DNA from: Thunnus maccoyii
Lineage: Eukaryota > Chordata > Actinopteri > Scombriformes > Scombridae
NCBI RefSeq assembly: GCF_910596095.1
Contig: NC_056555.1
Span: forward strand, 9,797,501-9,861,500
DNA length: 64,000 bases
Direction: 5' to 3'
Position 1 is the first letter of the stretch. Every line of letters starts with the position of its first letter. Shown here one piece after another: positions 38,501 through 52,400 of the stretch. The notes under the pieces are model-generated. The model was not told where the DNA came from. It searched no databases and saw only the letters and a program-made list of their open reading frames with translations. A program made the translations under genes and the position numbers.

Positions 38501-41500
38501 AGTAATATTTTTTCACATCATTTTTGTTTAAATTATCTAAAGATAGATTTATATCAGAACAGAAATAGTAGATCAGTAGATTCATTTAATCAGACAAGAT
38601 TGTCAATGAGTAGTTTTAACAGTGAATTCATCATGTATTTACCTTGTTTCAGTTCACTACCCACAAATATCCAACTAACATTCTGTGATTTATCTGTTAA
38701 CTGCCTGACAGCTGTAAAGTTAATTTACACACATTACCTTCGGTACGAAACACAACTTTGGTGATGAGTTGAGGGACTTGAAAACTGAAAAAATGTCACG
38801 CATTTTTTAATATTTTCTGGTTTCTTTCTTATTTGAAGGAAATAAGAGCACTAGAATACACAATGTGTCAAATTATATGTTTTTTCTGCAGTATCAACAG
38901 GCATGCAAGTATTCACATGGAAACCAAGCAGATATGGAAATGTAGTTACTGAAGGAAAATGCAACACGTGCAAACAAGTGCAGATAAACAAACGCTGTAT
39001 CTGTTATATCTGTTGTGTTTGCACTGACCCGAGGACAAGAAGGCAGACACACTTAAAAAAGATGCACACAAAGATTATTTTCAGACCACAACATTTGGCT
39101 TTCTCATTTTAGAGTTTGTTTAGACAGATTGGAAGCGTCTGAGCTGAAATCATGGCCCCTGGCTACTTGTCAATGAACCGCACACCAGTACCCAGACTTC
39201 AGATTTCTGTTGCCCTGTGTAGTACAGAAGCATTATCTGACTAAATATGTCTCTAATAAGTTTCTGTTGAATTAAAAGCTTAATGTTTAGTTTATTATAC
39301 AGGAAAATATGCTTCTGTATAAGTTGATTCTAACACATTTCATTCATAACCAGATCTCCAAAAAAACATGTCTCTGTCATAATTAAGATTCTCTCATCCC
39401 TACCAGTGGTGTGTTTCCTTATAACTGTATTGTATTGTACGTTTCTTCTAATTTGCTTTAAGAAGAAATGTTTTTACAAGTGTGTGTGCAATATTACCAC
39501 TAGATGGCACTGGAAAACAGTCAAGCTGCACCCTGTGATACCAAGACTGGAAAAAAATCACTAAGGAAGCTCCTCTCAGATCAACCCCTCACCACCCTTT
39601 CCCCAAGTGAAAAGAAGCACTCTTACACTTGATTGGACATCCTTTGTAGAAGATTATCGCTGCATCAGTTAAAGCTGCGGCCCCTGTAGAAACACGTCAA
39701 CCATCTTAAGGCTGCAGGAGAGAGCTGCTCTGCAGAGAAAGCTCTGTCTGCAGGGTTTGTTTATATGCCTGCAAGTCTGTGTGAAAATATGTAAAAAAAA
39801 AAAAAATAATGTTAATATATTCCTGACATAGAAGGTTTGAGACAGAAAAAGGATAAAAGGAAACAAATACAGAAATATGCGTTATGACATGGACGGAAAA
39901 ATGCTCTAGGCTGTACGCGCTGGACATGCAAAGTCGACACACAAACCTTCTCACATATCTCCATCTACATTATTCATGCGCAACACAAATCCTTGTTTAC
40001 TGACATGTGGTCAAATAAAAGGTTCAGGTTAAACCGATCAATAGTCTACAACGATGCCCACACCGCCCTCTGAAAAGTTGATCAGATTTTCTCAGTCTGC
40101 CTTTCGCTCACTTTCCTTCAGTTTTCTTCTTCTTCTGGGTCTTGCAGTCATATTTATGAATATTTATAAGCGCTATTGAATAGAAAAGGGTCAGACTATA
40201 TACAGTATTTACATTTGCCTCTGTCTATGTCTCTCCCAGGATGCCCAGATTGAGCGGGAGAAGCACGGCTATAGCATCACAGGAGGATGTACCGCTCTCA
40301 CCGTGGTGTACCTGCTTGGAAAACTATATGTTGGGAATGCAGGTGACAGCAGGTGTGTGAGCTTCTAAATGAGAAGGGTCTGTGAAGGATGTAGTAATAT
40401 TAAGCTGCAAGGCCCCGAGGGACCCAAAGACATATGATGTCAGTACATCAACATGTCGGGGCAGAGACAGTTGGAGCTGCTCGTTATCTTAAATGTAAGG
40501 GTGGGTGTACTGTACATTTCTACCTTTTCTTACTCTCTGCAGGGCTATCATTATTAGAAACAATGAGATCATTCCCATGTCGACAGAGTTCACACCAGAG
40601 TCAGAACGGCAGCGACTCCAGTTCCTGGTAAGAAAATTCTGTATTGATTTTTATATAGAAATCCTATTTTCTATGCAAGAAATGTCTCTTCAGTCAAAAG
40701 TGTAGTTTTGTTGCACAACAGCAACAAGTGTTATCTGAATCTTAATATTATCAAATATTTATGATAAGGTTAGTCACACGAAGCCATACCAGCCTACCTA
40801 ATCTCCTGCCACAGTTTCTCGCTGTGTGTTCACTACAAGCAACACAATCAGAAAGTCCATCAATGTCCTTTAGAGCCGTACGACACAAAATCAACCGACA
40901 CTCACCGAGCTTGTCAGCCAAGAATAGTTGACCGTGATTGACCTTTTTATAGTCGGTGGCAGTAAACAGTGAATCAGGTTTCTGCAATTCCTTTTGATTT
41001 CTTGAATAAATGTCTCAGATGTTGCCTCTTCGGGTCAGAAAGTTCAGTACTGAATTTCAATCTTCTTCTGCTGGCTCTCAACAGTAGCCATTGAAGAATG
41101 TTAGCATTTTAATCTGTTTTGTGCTTCATATAATGTAAAATGTAAAAGATATATATAGATATATAGATATATAGATATGTACAGTATATTAGCATGGCCA
41201 TTATTACCCCATGATTTCAGGTTATCTCTTATAAACCAGTGTTTATTTCAGCCAATAAACAACAAGAAATTGCAGTACAGAAATGCCAAAAATATGTTTG
41301 TGCTCATTTAGTGTTTTCATTACATAGTTTTTTCCATCAGAGAGCATTGACAACTGTAAAATAAACCACCCACTACACAGTTTAGTCACAATTCTTCAAT
41401 AACCAAATTTAAGGAATCTATTCAAATGCATGTTTATCTTGTGTGTTTTGTTAAATAACTAAAGTCAGCAGACATATTATCAGATTTTTTTAAGGCTCAA

Positions 41501-42190
41501 ATATCAAGTTGTACTGTCCTTAAATGTCCAGTATTAGTCGGGGCTTCAGAGTGAAGTAACAGAGCAAAAAAATAATTAAATTGAGTGAAGAATGTTTTAT
41601 GTAATCTGAAAGTCACCCACATGATGACCATCCTTGTCTGTCCTCCAGGGTTTCATGCAGCCTCACCTGTTAGGAAACGAGTTCACGCACCTGGAATTTC
41701 CCAGGAGAGTTCAGAGGAAGGAGGTGGGCAAGAGGATGCTCTACAGAGACTTCACCATGAACGGGTGGTAAGTCTCCCCCTGTCTCTTTCATTTTCTTTC
41801 TTTTCCACACCAGCAAACATCAAAATGCGTGCTATAATTTGACCTTAAATGAAAACTCAAATGAAATAGTAATCAAAATCTGAAAAAGTTTGAAGTTGTT
41901 GATCAAACTGTGGTTTGTATCTCTGCTTCTCCGTCTTATTTCCCCTCTTTTGCTGCTGCTTACACTCACACTTCTACACAGTGAGAGCTGAAGAGACCAG
42001 CAGAGAGCTAATGAGAGAGCAACCTAACCTGATATGACATAATGATACGGCAGAGATGGTCCCGGACAGTTTGTGCAGTGCAATGTGGGTTAGCAAGACA
42101 CCATGCTGTTTTACTGCGGCTGCAGTTGAAGCCAGTAATGAGACGTGTTTTTACTGACTTTCTGACTCACTCTCACTGACACACACACAA

Positions 42191-42222
<32 letters not shown>

Positions 42223-45200
42223 ACAAACACAGACGCATACTTTGGGAGTATTGTGGTGTGTGATGTAAATTTAACCATAAAACCACCCTTCGGGAGCAGA
42301 TATGAGCCTGCCAAGATGTGCCACTGTACAGTATGGACTACATTTCTCAGGAAGTAGTTTGAAGTCATTTAATCCACATCTCAGCAGGACTGGGTATCAT
42401 TTAAAAGATTGGTACTGCTACCACAACAATACTTAACTACCTACTGAATGTAGCTCCTCAAAGGCCAAAGTAAAAGCTGTGGTTTTAATCATTTAGTTTT
42501 TAAAATAGGAAATATGCCAATCACAAGTTCCAAGAGTCTGAAGTGACATTTTTAGACAGCTTGTTTTATTCTCCCAGCAGTCAAAAACTAAAAGATGTTC
42601 AGTTTACAACAATATAAAACAGAGAAAAGCAGCAAATCCTCACATTTGAGAAACGTGAATAAGCAAATTTGTGGCATTGTGACAATTATTTAAATTGTTG
42701 GTTTGGTTTATTTTCATTATTGATTAATCTGTCAATTATATTTTCTCGATTAATCCTTAAGTCTGTAAAATGTCAAGAAATCGTGAAAAATTCAATTTCA
42801 AATGTCATGTTTTGTCTGAACAACAATCTAAAGATATTCAGTTTACTATCATGTATGACACAAAAAAGCTTAAAATCCTGAATTGAAAAACAATTATTCA
42901 ATTATCAAAATAGTTGCCAATTAATTTTCCGTCAATCTACTAATCATTTAATTGACTAATGGTTTCATCTCTAATCAAATCATTTAAACTCTGAAACACA
43001 ATCTAGTACAATATTGATAATGAGCCTGCACTTTCATTTGGCAGCCCTTCAACACCTCCTATGAAATAGAGGTATGATAAAAGAGTGCAGTGTGTGACTC
43101 ACTGTTGTCTATCTGTGAGCTGTAAAGTTTGATGGGAAGATTGCAGGGTGCCTGCTGGGTTAAAGAAGTTGTATCTCTACCTCTCCTGCGCTAACGGAAA
43201 GGCAAAAAGCCAGACAGACAGAGTTTTATATGTTAGGGTCAGGAAAAGTACACGTCTCAGTTTTGAGACAGACAAATGGCAAGAGAGAGAGACACGGCCT
43301 GACAGATGGAGCAAACCCTGGTCAGATTTGAAGCCTTTTGAAGTTGTTGATATTCTCCGCTGGCTGGTGACGCCAAGTCTAATCTAGCAAGTTTAAGTAA
43401 ATCAGTGTCTTTCAGTCTGACATCAAAGCTCCATTTCTAAGTGCATTTTCAGATCTTCTGCCTCTATTTGTGCACTTCTGAACTCATTTTTTTGTTGTTC
43501 GGGTGTTGCTTGTGTATTCTAAGATCTACGCCCTCCCTGTGCTTTCTCTCTACTACATTTTTCAGTAGCAATTCAGTGTTCAGTGTGCACTCAGGAGGGA
43601 TTCGCTTGTTACAAGACGCAAGCGAAATCAAAAACTGTGGGAAAATTAAAGAAAAGAAAACAGTTGGGTAATGTCTTCTGTGGCTCTGGAGCTTTCTAAA
43701 GTCTCAAAACATAACACAACCTTAGAGATGTCAAGTTGTATTATGGGAATTGTGGGATCCATTATATTTGGAACTTGCTCCATACTTGAGGCTAAAAGTC
43801 TGGATATTTCAGCCAGTGCTTTTCATTTTTCTCTGGAAAGTCCCCCAGTTTTATGGAAGTGAGACAATAGTTTCAATAGTTAGAACCTTTTAACAATGGA
43901 TGACAGCACAAGGAAAATTAGCCTATGCATTTACATATGTTCATGAACTTAAAGGTCCAATAAATGACTTTGAGCCTCACTGGATGTCAGCAAACAACTA
44001 TTTGCTATGTAAAGACATAGTGGAGTAATGGCGACCTGTGTTCTGTGTTTTGGTAACCGCATTGACTGTGCATGTATGTTAGTGCATGTATGTCCTCCTT
44101 GTCCTCCATGTCGATTTCCAAAATGGTGCCTGGATCAAAAACTTTCTCAGATTACAGCTAAACAGTACACTGAGGCGAGAAAAAGGCAATGCAGTAACAG
44201 AATCTTGATCCATATTTGATCAGCACTGCCTATTTTGACAGTTTGATCTGAGTCTCATGAGTTGTTGGCTTTTTTTTTACCCCCAATTTTATTAAGTAAC
44301 CAACACCTTTGATTTGGTCTGAGATGTTGGTGTTATAGCGCGACATCTAGTGGCTGAATGTTGTATATTGCAACTTTAAAGTAGCCTTAAGTTTCTTTTT
44401 CTTTTTTTGGCCACTTGTGGGCAGCAGAACAAGTGTAAACACAGACTGACATACAGTTTTGTCACCTTTTTTAATTAACATTTCTGTAAATGTGTTATCT
44501 TGCTGGCTAATTTTCAACTGCAGTCCTTTAGCAAGATGTTCTGAAACCAAATAACTGTAAAACCAATTATATTAAAGTTAATATGGCTAATATGTTAGCA
44601 ATGCAAGAATGTAAGTCCAATGTTCACTCTCTCTTTAACTCTGTTTTAGTCTCCACCAACTCCAGAGAAAAAGATCAGTCTCTTTAGCTGTTAAATAATC
44701 CACTGTGTTCACCAGCTAGATGCTAACTTTGTCTTTCTGGCACTGAGCACTGGACAGGTAGAGTATAGTGGGTTTATTACAGCTATTTTGCAGAAAAGGG
44801 AAACCAGGAAGACAAGAGCGATGAGTGGGAAACAAAACATTAAAGCTGCACGCCGTGAAACCAAAGCAAAGAGCTTAAAGACGCTAAAATGCTCCGCTTG
44901 CTAAAATGGTAGTTGTGTGATAATCCTCTGTGCATTTGTCACTACAAATGACTCACATTATCATCATTTGAAATGAAAAAAATATCAATTAGTGCAGCTT
45001 TATTGAATATTTTCATCAAAATATAAATCTGAGAATAATCATTAGCTAGAATGAGATTAAAAATTAAGTTTGCAGTTGAATTTCCCCACCGGTACAGACA
45101 AAAGGGGCCCAAATGTGGTCAGGCAGATTTGTCCTTTAATGTGATTGATTTATTTTAATTATATTCATCTCACTCCTCTTGCGTAGTTATCTTTCATAGA

Positions 45201-45354
45201 ATGTATATATTTGTGTCAGACAGAAAGAAAGAAGAGAGAGAAAAGATACATTCATTGCTTTTTGGTCTATTTTTCTTTTCTCTCACACAGGGCCTATAAG
45301 ACAATTGAGGATGAAGATCTCAAGTTTCCACTAATATATGGTGAAGGGAAAAAG

Positions 45355-45412
<58 letters not shown>

Positions 45413-48400
45413 AAGAGAAAGAGAAAGAGAGAAAGTGTGTGTATCTGCTCTGGAATTCAAGACTGAAGAGGAAACAGTAAAGCACTTGTTCCAACATTGT
45501 CAGTCTGACACACAGACGCACGCTACAGTGCCTGCCAGCCACCCAGACAGTGGGTGAACACTCGGTCTCTGATGTGCAAATAACACATTGTGCATGTGTG
45601 TCAATGTGCGCACACGCTAGAGAAAGGAGGCGGTCCATCTGTTTCACTCCAGTAGCTACATCTAACACAACACACACACACACAGACATTCAGACAGACA
45701 CACACCATTCGGGAGATGACAGTCGTCTCTCTGAGAAGTGAAGTTAATCCCCACTGGGACAGCAGGAAAGAGATGAGAAGAAGAGACCGAAACTGAAAAC
45801 ACACTCCACCAAATAAATTGCACAACACGCTTCAAAACTCTCAGTCATGTCAGTTTGTCTCATATTTTCAATCAATTCAGTTTGATGCAAAGAGAGACAT
45901 AACAAGAATCTCCATCAGAAAGGAAAACAGCATCTGTCAACCACACAGCGCCATTGTTGTCTGATGAATAGCTGTTGAATTCAAAAGGGGGAAAAAAGCA
46001 AAGGGTTTTCACACAGGCATGAAAAAGTGGAAAAATACTGAAAAAGAATTTGATAATTAAAGATGTTTAGCTATTTAGTTTTATGGCAAATATAACCTAA
46101 TTTACTGCTTATGTTTTCATAGATTTTCTTTTTATCAAACTGCACCGACAATATTTCAACTTGATATTGAGACAACTATATTTCTGGAATAAGACTAATA
46201 TACCACCGAGTACAATTCCCCCCCATAGTGCATTCTGTAGCTATATGGCAACACGCTGTACTGTGAGCAATTAGCACCAGCTCCACCACCCACACAATGT
46301 CGTACATTATGACAGGCTGAAACACCGCCATCATGGCTACTGTCAGACTGTCAGACACCATGTTTACATCCATATGTTCATTGATAGCTAACTGACTGTG
46401 AAGGTGGCTGTAGTAAGTATTTACTATTTGAACGCATTTTCAGTTACATAGCAGTCCCAAATACCAAAAGTTTCTCTTTAAAGAGGACATATCATGCACA
46501 TTTTCAGGTCTTTATTTTTATTCTGGGGTACTACTGGAATATCTTCTCATGATTTACATTTCAAAAAACTCTTTATTTATGTTTTAGTGGCCCTTTATGC
46601 AACCGCTCAGTTCAACCTATTTCTGAAACAGGCCATTTTAGCTCCTGTCTCTTTAAGGTCCCTCCCCACTTTACTCTGATTGGTTAGCTCTCAGAGACTA
46701 CATAAACAAACAATAGTAATCGGATTTTTCTTCTTTTTCTTGTTCTTTACACAAAATGGAAACTTCTCATATACATCCGTACATGTTCAAACCCAAAATC
46801 AAGCAGAAATACACGAGTGGACGACCCAAACAACCTGTGGAAAAACCTTAGCAACAAAGGCTACTGAACAGACGGATGCTTGTCAGTAGAGGTAACTCTG
46901 CAAATGGAGCCTTGGCTTTTGACTTTCAGGGAGCATTTAACATGTGTTCACCTCAAATATTGGACTTTTGACCATGTTTAACATAGACATCCGACAGTAT
47001 AACAGCATATAAATGACAGAAAATCACAAAAAGCATCATATGTCCCCTTTAAGAAAAACATAAAAACATGTAGGAAATCTAACTGTATGTTTTCCAGGCT
47101 CGGGTGTTGGCAACCATTGGTGTGACCCGCGGGCTCGGTGACCACGACCTCAAAGTTCACGACTCCAACATCTACATCAAGCCGTTCCTTTCCTGTTGCC
47201 CCGAGGTAAGAGCTAGCACTGCATATAACCTTCTGACACATCCAGTAACTGAAGACTTGAAAACTAAGCTTAAGTTGACTTTACTTTAAAAGGCTGCATA
47301 CACTTTGAAATGTAACTTCTTTTTTTTTTGTATGTGGGTCATTTCAGGTTCACCTAACTACAAATGAATCATGCCTTTGAAAGGAAACTGACATGCACTC
47401 ATGAGCATCTTGTTTTATTAGACATACTTTTAATGCTCAGTTACCTTACCAGTTCAGTTAGATTTTGGCAGCAATGGTTTGATTCCACTCTCTGTAGTTT
47501 CAGCTGAACATCACAAACTTGCTGTCCCTTCTCTGGTGCTCACACCATTTAAGAGCACATGGAGAAATACAGTAGGTATTAATTTCGTCTGCGGTTGGAC
47601 TGTGCTTCATTTTGTCATGCTAGGATTTCCATGCATGAGGGATTCTGGACTAACGTGGCATCTATCTCCTTAAACCCATTAACTCCTGGACCGGGGTTGT
47701 TTCCTGTAGCTGGTACAATTACAATCTCAACATATTGATTGCTTAATGATTCAAATCAGATGTTCAATCAATCTTTCCTTCTTCTGTCTTTCGTCCATTC
47801 CTTATTTCATCTCGTTTTCTCGTTATTTCTGTCCTATATGAGAAGAAAAATGCCCCGTCACATGACCTACCCTAGTTCTCCTGCTGTCATATCTGCAAAC
47901 CCTCTGTGAAAGTAGCATTTTGCTGCCTCTTTGTCTGAACAAGGTCCTCAGCAGCAGAGGAACTTGAGCTCACCTGTCTGTTTGTCTGGTACTGGTTTCA
48001 AAGCGCTTTCATCTCCTGATGTAGTTTGTCTTATAAAGTTTTGCATTTTTTTTCCTCCCAGAGTTCTCTGCTTGATCTTTTATTCATTAATACCCGGGTT
48101 CATAGCAGGTTCACGCCAAAGACTTAACTCCTCTCAGCACTTTGCGTCTCCGTCTGTGTCTGTCTTTTTCTCACAAACACTACTCTCACCTCTTGCTGAA
48201 GACTGTCGATTGGTTTCTCGAGATGCTCTCAGTGACTGAAAGCTGCATTTAATTCATCGAGTTGCGGGAATGCCACGCATTGTTACATGTGAGGGCTGGG
48301 TCAGTGTAGATTTCACTATGGCTGTGAAACTTGAGCCACTTTAGCTGAATGTACTTGATCTTTCCAGCTGCTCAAAGAAATCTTTGACTTGTAAAGTTAC

Positions 48401-49445
48401 AATTTGAAGTTCTGATTGGTTGTTGTTGACATGTTGGCTTTTTTTGATCAAATGAAACTGGTTTAGTTTACTTGCACTTTTTAAAACAATTTTTATGTAC
48501 TTATTTATTGCAAAGTAGGTCAAGGCGAAGCTTGTTTTTATTGTCTTCTGAAATGGAAAATTTCCTTTGATTGAAGGATTTACTGCTCAGAAAAGTAGAC
48601 ATGTAACAAAATACCCTTGATATACTTGAATAAAAACAACTTGTAAACTATATACACACCCCAAAAAGAAACATACGCTGTTAAAAATACAAGAATTCCA
48701 AAAACACACATTTCAAGCGAGATAAAAAGGTATAAAATCAAACATGTCAGAGAACAAAACAATAGTTAAATAAATGTGTGAATTCAATAACAGACTTTAA
48801 ATGACAGTAGACAATGGTAGAGCATTAACAGAAGTACATACAGTATATATTTATGATGCAAATAATAGTCTCATTTTATTCTCTTCCCTTCTTTTTATAC
48901 ATTTTTCATGTTTACATGAAATTATTAAATTATTATTTTTTATGGGTTATTAAAGATAAAAGGGGGGGAGCACTTCTGAATGTCAGTGGTGAAAAGAGAA
49001 ATGTGTAAATCTGAGCCATCAGTGTATTTTAGATTAAAACCCTTTGTGTTTTGGCCTGCAGGTGAAGGTGTATAACCTGACGCAGTATGAGCACGGGGCT
49101 GATGATGTTCTGGTGATGGGAACCGACGGCCTGTGGGACGTCCTCTCCAACCAGGAAGTAGCTGAAGCCGTCACCACCTTCCTAGCCAACTGTGACCCTG
49201 ATGACCTCCACAGGTGGGATGCCTTCTCTCTTTCTTTCTTTCTCTCTTTCTCTCTGTGTGAACTGAATGCTTCATCACTGTTCCCTCTGTTGGCCAGGTA
49301 TACGATGGCAGCACAGGACCTGGTGATGCGAGCGCGCGGCGTGCTGAGGGACAGAGGCTGGAGGATTACCAACGAGCGCCTGGGCTCTGGAGATGACATC
49401 TCGGTCTTCATCATACCGCTTATGTACGGCAACCGTCAGCCCTGA
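26531..49445 (+). CDS. ppm1h: Protein phosphatase 1H (PPM family), complete, 10 coding exons
   Basis: Exons: 26531-26766, 34184-34373, 36255-36626, 40240-40352, 40543-40627, 41649-41767, 45291-45354, 47098-47205, 49062-49213, 49298-49445. The phases agree; 1587 nt encode 528 residues (human about 514). The start MLTRVKSAVAGFMGG matches the mammalian N-terminus and has a good context (CACCAACATG). Metal-binding PP2C marks: FDGHAG (Asp156), MGTDGLWDVLSN (Asp451) and SGDDISV (about 510-516). Also conserved are ARPILILKETRRLPWATGYAE, LTRAASLRG and VTRGLGDHDLKVHDSNIYIK. Known: PPM1H is a Mg/Mn-dependent Ser/Thr phosphatase that reverses LRRK2 phosphorylation of Rab proteins at the Golgi, and its N-terminal amphipathic helix binds membranes; that segment is intact here. 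Intron 7 starts with GC (AAG|GCAAGT) and at once enters a (GT)n tract; all other introns are GT-AG. Intron 3 carries a local duplication and intron 7 a MITE. Confidence 0.96.
29609..29760. repeat. Dispersed 'AAAGGTGCAGTGTGTAG' repeat (TTAA-type MITE end)
   Basis: The motif 'aaaggtgcagtgtgtagaat' followed by 'tagtggcatctagcgg' starts at a ttAA in ppm1h intron 1. The same end occurs inverted at 44336-44383 ('cgacatctagtggctg'...'gcaactTTAA'). Multi-copy fish repeats of this kind are common (from memory). The second end of this copy was not located. Confidence 0.5.
35878..38320 (+). repeat. Duplicated and shuffled segments in ppm1h introns
   Basis: Block A at 35970-36115 (gaaacagttgaactagtgaa...gaagccaaaaaaaa) recurs at 37860-38005. 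Block B (actcgtaaagacatggaaaa...) at 37653-37740 recurs at 38028-38110. Block C (aggtgttcattatcctcctg...ttacttaggctgctgtgaca) at 37375-37505 recurs at 38139-38309 with an extra piece inserted. Copies differ by only a few bases. The first copy of A lies in intron 2 and the others lie in intron 3, on either side of the exon at 36255-36626. Confidence 0.85.
41146..41180. repeat. (TATAGA)n-type tandem repeat
   Basis: Four to five units of 'atatatag/atatag' in ppm1h intron 5. Confidence 0.8.
42180..42234. repeat. (CA)n microsatellite
   Basis: CA tract with AA interruptions in ppm1h intron 6. Confidence 0.93.
44336..45003. repeat. Dispersed fish repeat cluster in ppm1h intron 6
   Basis: An inverted 'ctagatggcgctata'-type MITE end lies at 44336-44383. 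It is followed near 44640-44730 by 'tctccaccaactccagag...ccactgtgttcaccagcta', which is also present near 19630-19700, and near 44845-45001 by 'aagctgcacgccgtgaaaccaaag...ttagtgcagctttat', which is also present at 50434-50740. No exon is seen. Confidence 0.6.
45359..45408 (+). repeat. (GT)n microsatellite abutting the ppm1h exon 7 donor
   Basis: About 25 GT units start four bases into ppm1h intron 7, directly after the GCAA of the GC-type donor. It is followed by a (GA)-rich stretch to about 45434. Confidence 0.95.
46478..47052. mobile_element. TTAA-flanked MITE (piggyBac-like) beside the ppm1h exon 8 acceptor
   Basis: TTAA at 46478-46481 and 47049-47052 flank inverted ends: AGAGGACATATCATGC on the left and, inverted, AGGGGACATATGATGC on the right (14 of 16 identical). 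There is no coding capacity. The right end lies 45 bases upstream of exon 8 (47098), so the element reaches into the region where the branch point would normally be sought. A partial copy lies at 8100-8151. Confidence 0.75.
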
Positions 49446-52400
49446 GGATGAGCCCAGGAGGACCAGAAGGGCCTGTTCGGCTCTTAAACCAACAGGATTA
49501 ATCCTGAACTCAGAATCCCCCTTTCAGTTCCCCCGGTGCCGTTTGCACAATTGTTTTCTTACTTGGACGAAGGTCAAGTAGAACATTTAGATGGTATTTC
49601 ATGTCTCTGTGGATGTTCAGGATCGGTCTGCCACCAAATGTGGTTGCTCGGGGGAACTGCAGTCAATGATGAACAATCTTTAATGTTCAACAGGATGATG
49701 GAGGTTGACTGGTCCTGAACTTCTGTAGACATGTGAAAGCTGAAATGGTTGAATGCTCTTCCAAAGTGAAGAAAAGACCTCTTTATTTCCTCTCCTTCCC
49801 TCTCTTGCAGTGCTGTAAACTTGGCTCCCCTCTCTTTTATTTCCCTTTGCTTCCCTTATACTGTACAGTCAACTTGTTTATAAAAAAAAAAATACCTCCT
49901 TCATCTCATGACCGTGGACCAAGCTGACAGGTCAGCTGCGTTTTCTGTTTCGCCACAGTGTGGCTTTGAAGGATTCACTCGTTGAAGAACTGCTTACAGA
50001 TTACAGACTGATTGTAGCACTGAGATTTTGGCTGGAACCTGCATTGCTGTTCATCATTTCGGGAGGCTTTTGGTCAGTAAGAGCCCAGAGTGGCTGAAAT
50101 CTTATGTCACATGAAACATTGAGGGGTATAATTTACATGTTTCATGAATCAGTTCTTACTGTCAAGTGGGAAATCTGAGCCTCTCTGCATCAATTGCAGA
50201 GATGTAGTTTGACAAAAAGGTTTCTGAACAAATTTTGATGTGGTTAATCCAAACTTGCTCCATCATTCAACACCTGTACAAGCAAGAAAAACGTTCACTG
50301 TGTCAAGTCATTTAATCTGATGTCGAGTTTTAAGATGTAAACATTGGAAATTAGTCTTTAATTTAAGTACATGGTTCCAGTAGCTGTTGGACTTCAGCGG
50401 ATTTGGTTGTTTGCAGTTAGTGAACCAAATCATTAAAGCGGCAGGTCGTAAAAACCAAAACAATAAGCCAAAAAGCTCCATGCAGCTGAGGGAAAGTGCA
50501 AAGTCAGATCATTTTCTGGAGGTGTCAGAGCTACTTTGCTGAAAATGGAGATGAGAGCGGTGAGAGTGAACTGAAACAATAAAATTGTGGGGACATAAAA
50601 CCAAAACAAAGAGCTAAAAGGCGCTAAAATGGTGTGCTAGCTTCTCTGTGCATTTGTCACTATGAGTGAACCCTATCACATTATACATTGCCATTTGATT
50701 GATTGTTTATATAAATATATTGATTAGTGCAGCTTTAAGGTAATATAATATACATGCTAACTAACTACATTGAGAAAAGTAGAAGCAGTGAAATTCAAAA
50801 ATATCAAAAAATATCCTTAAAACTTATATAAATTCCTCTATGAAAAAAACAAAACTAACACCCAACACTGGATTAAATGACTTGGACATCAGTGTAGATG
50901 CACTTTAGGCTGACCCACACCATTCACCGAGGAGATGATCTATGGAAGGTTGAAAAGGCAAGTATTCCCTGCAGCAGGGAGGAGAATTAAATTCATAACT
51001 TTGAAAAAAAAAATCATGAAATACAATCAAAGTTGAGCTGAACCAACATTTCACAGAGAAAAAAAAGCTAAGCTTTCTTTTGCTTTAACATGTTTTGCAT
51101 GTTTTACAAGCTGAAGATGCTTGACCCGCAGATTTGGGAATAACGACGTACCGTGTTTGGATGTAGTTATTAACTGTGTGTCGGTGCATGCAGTGACATA
51201 TTGTAGGCCTGGGAACATGAGTGATGGTGCAATGTTTTACACTGCTGTTTGTTTTTTTTTATATGGACTGAATTTGTGTTTCTGTAACGTATTGAAGAAT
51301 TAGTGACAATGTTATTTGTTTGTAAACGTGCAGAAACCATGCATACATATATTTGAGGTTGTTTTTCCTTTAGAATTATTAGACATTTAGTGGAAGAGCT
51401 ATAGGATAAAGATTCATCATGAAGGAAGGGAATGAAACAAAAAAACATTTGTCATCTTTTTGAGTTCAGTCACCGGATTTCAGACAGAAAAGTGACCGTC
51501 GAGACTTCCATAATGACCTCAGAAAGTGATGTGCATGTGTGTGTTTACACCCCTTCCCTACATTATTATTCTGTATTCATACAGGCTGCGCTGCCCAGCA
51601 AGCTGCTTTGAGTTAAGATGAAGGAGATGAGAGGTAGAGTCAATTCAGAGAGTCAGTAAAAAAAGTTCATTTTAGAAAAAAAGTTTGATTCCAAGTTGAG
51701 GAAATATTTCTGTCAGAACAATTGGCAGCATGAAATTAAACACAAACTGTGTGTTTTATAGAAGCTGTTAAAGTGGATATGTAGAGTTTTGGAGTAGCAC
51801 TGGTTTACTTTAATGTAAAACTTGACTTACGAAGCGGGAATACGTCTCCTTGTTTCATAAAACAAGCGATTGACTGAATCCAAAGATGCTCATGTGGAAA
51901 CTGTGCAGTGCCAGGATGAGGAAGCCATTGTTAGATCACATATGTATGTGCCATTGTGTTGCATGGCTATTTATCTTCTCTTTTTTTCTTCTTTTTTTTC
52001 TGCAGTCGACAATTCTCTATCTATCTACATTCCACCAAGCAGCAGTCATTTACATTTACCTGAAGATCGTATGTGCATTTTTTCCTCCTATACATTCCAT
52101 GAAAGAAATGTTTAATCTAGTACATGTCGTTATTATGTACCTGTTGTTGCTGTTTTTCCATCAAATAAGCTATTTGGCAGTTACCAAGTTAGTTATCTAT
52201 TTATTGAAAGCCTGTTTTTTTTTATTTCTCTGATTTTATTTGTGGATCTTTTTAAGTTCAAACTGTCCTGACACCACCCGAGCTTTGTCTTAGCAATTGT
52301 CACAGTTCAATATTTCAAACAGCCAGACTTTACAGTAGAGAGTGATGTTTTGAACTGTCAACACATTAAGTCTGAATATACGTTGAATGTTCATCCTTCT

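Noticed and set aside
51886..52233. Hydrophobic 115-codon frame resembling a membrane protein
   Set aside because: T-rich sequence in the ppm1h 3' UTR; no conserved residues, no splice sites and no good start context.
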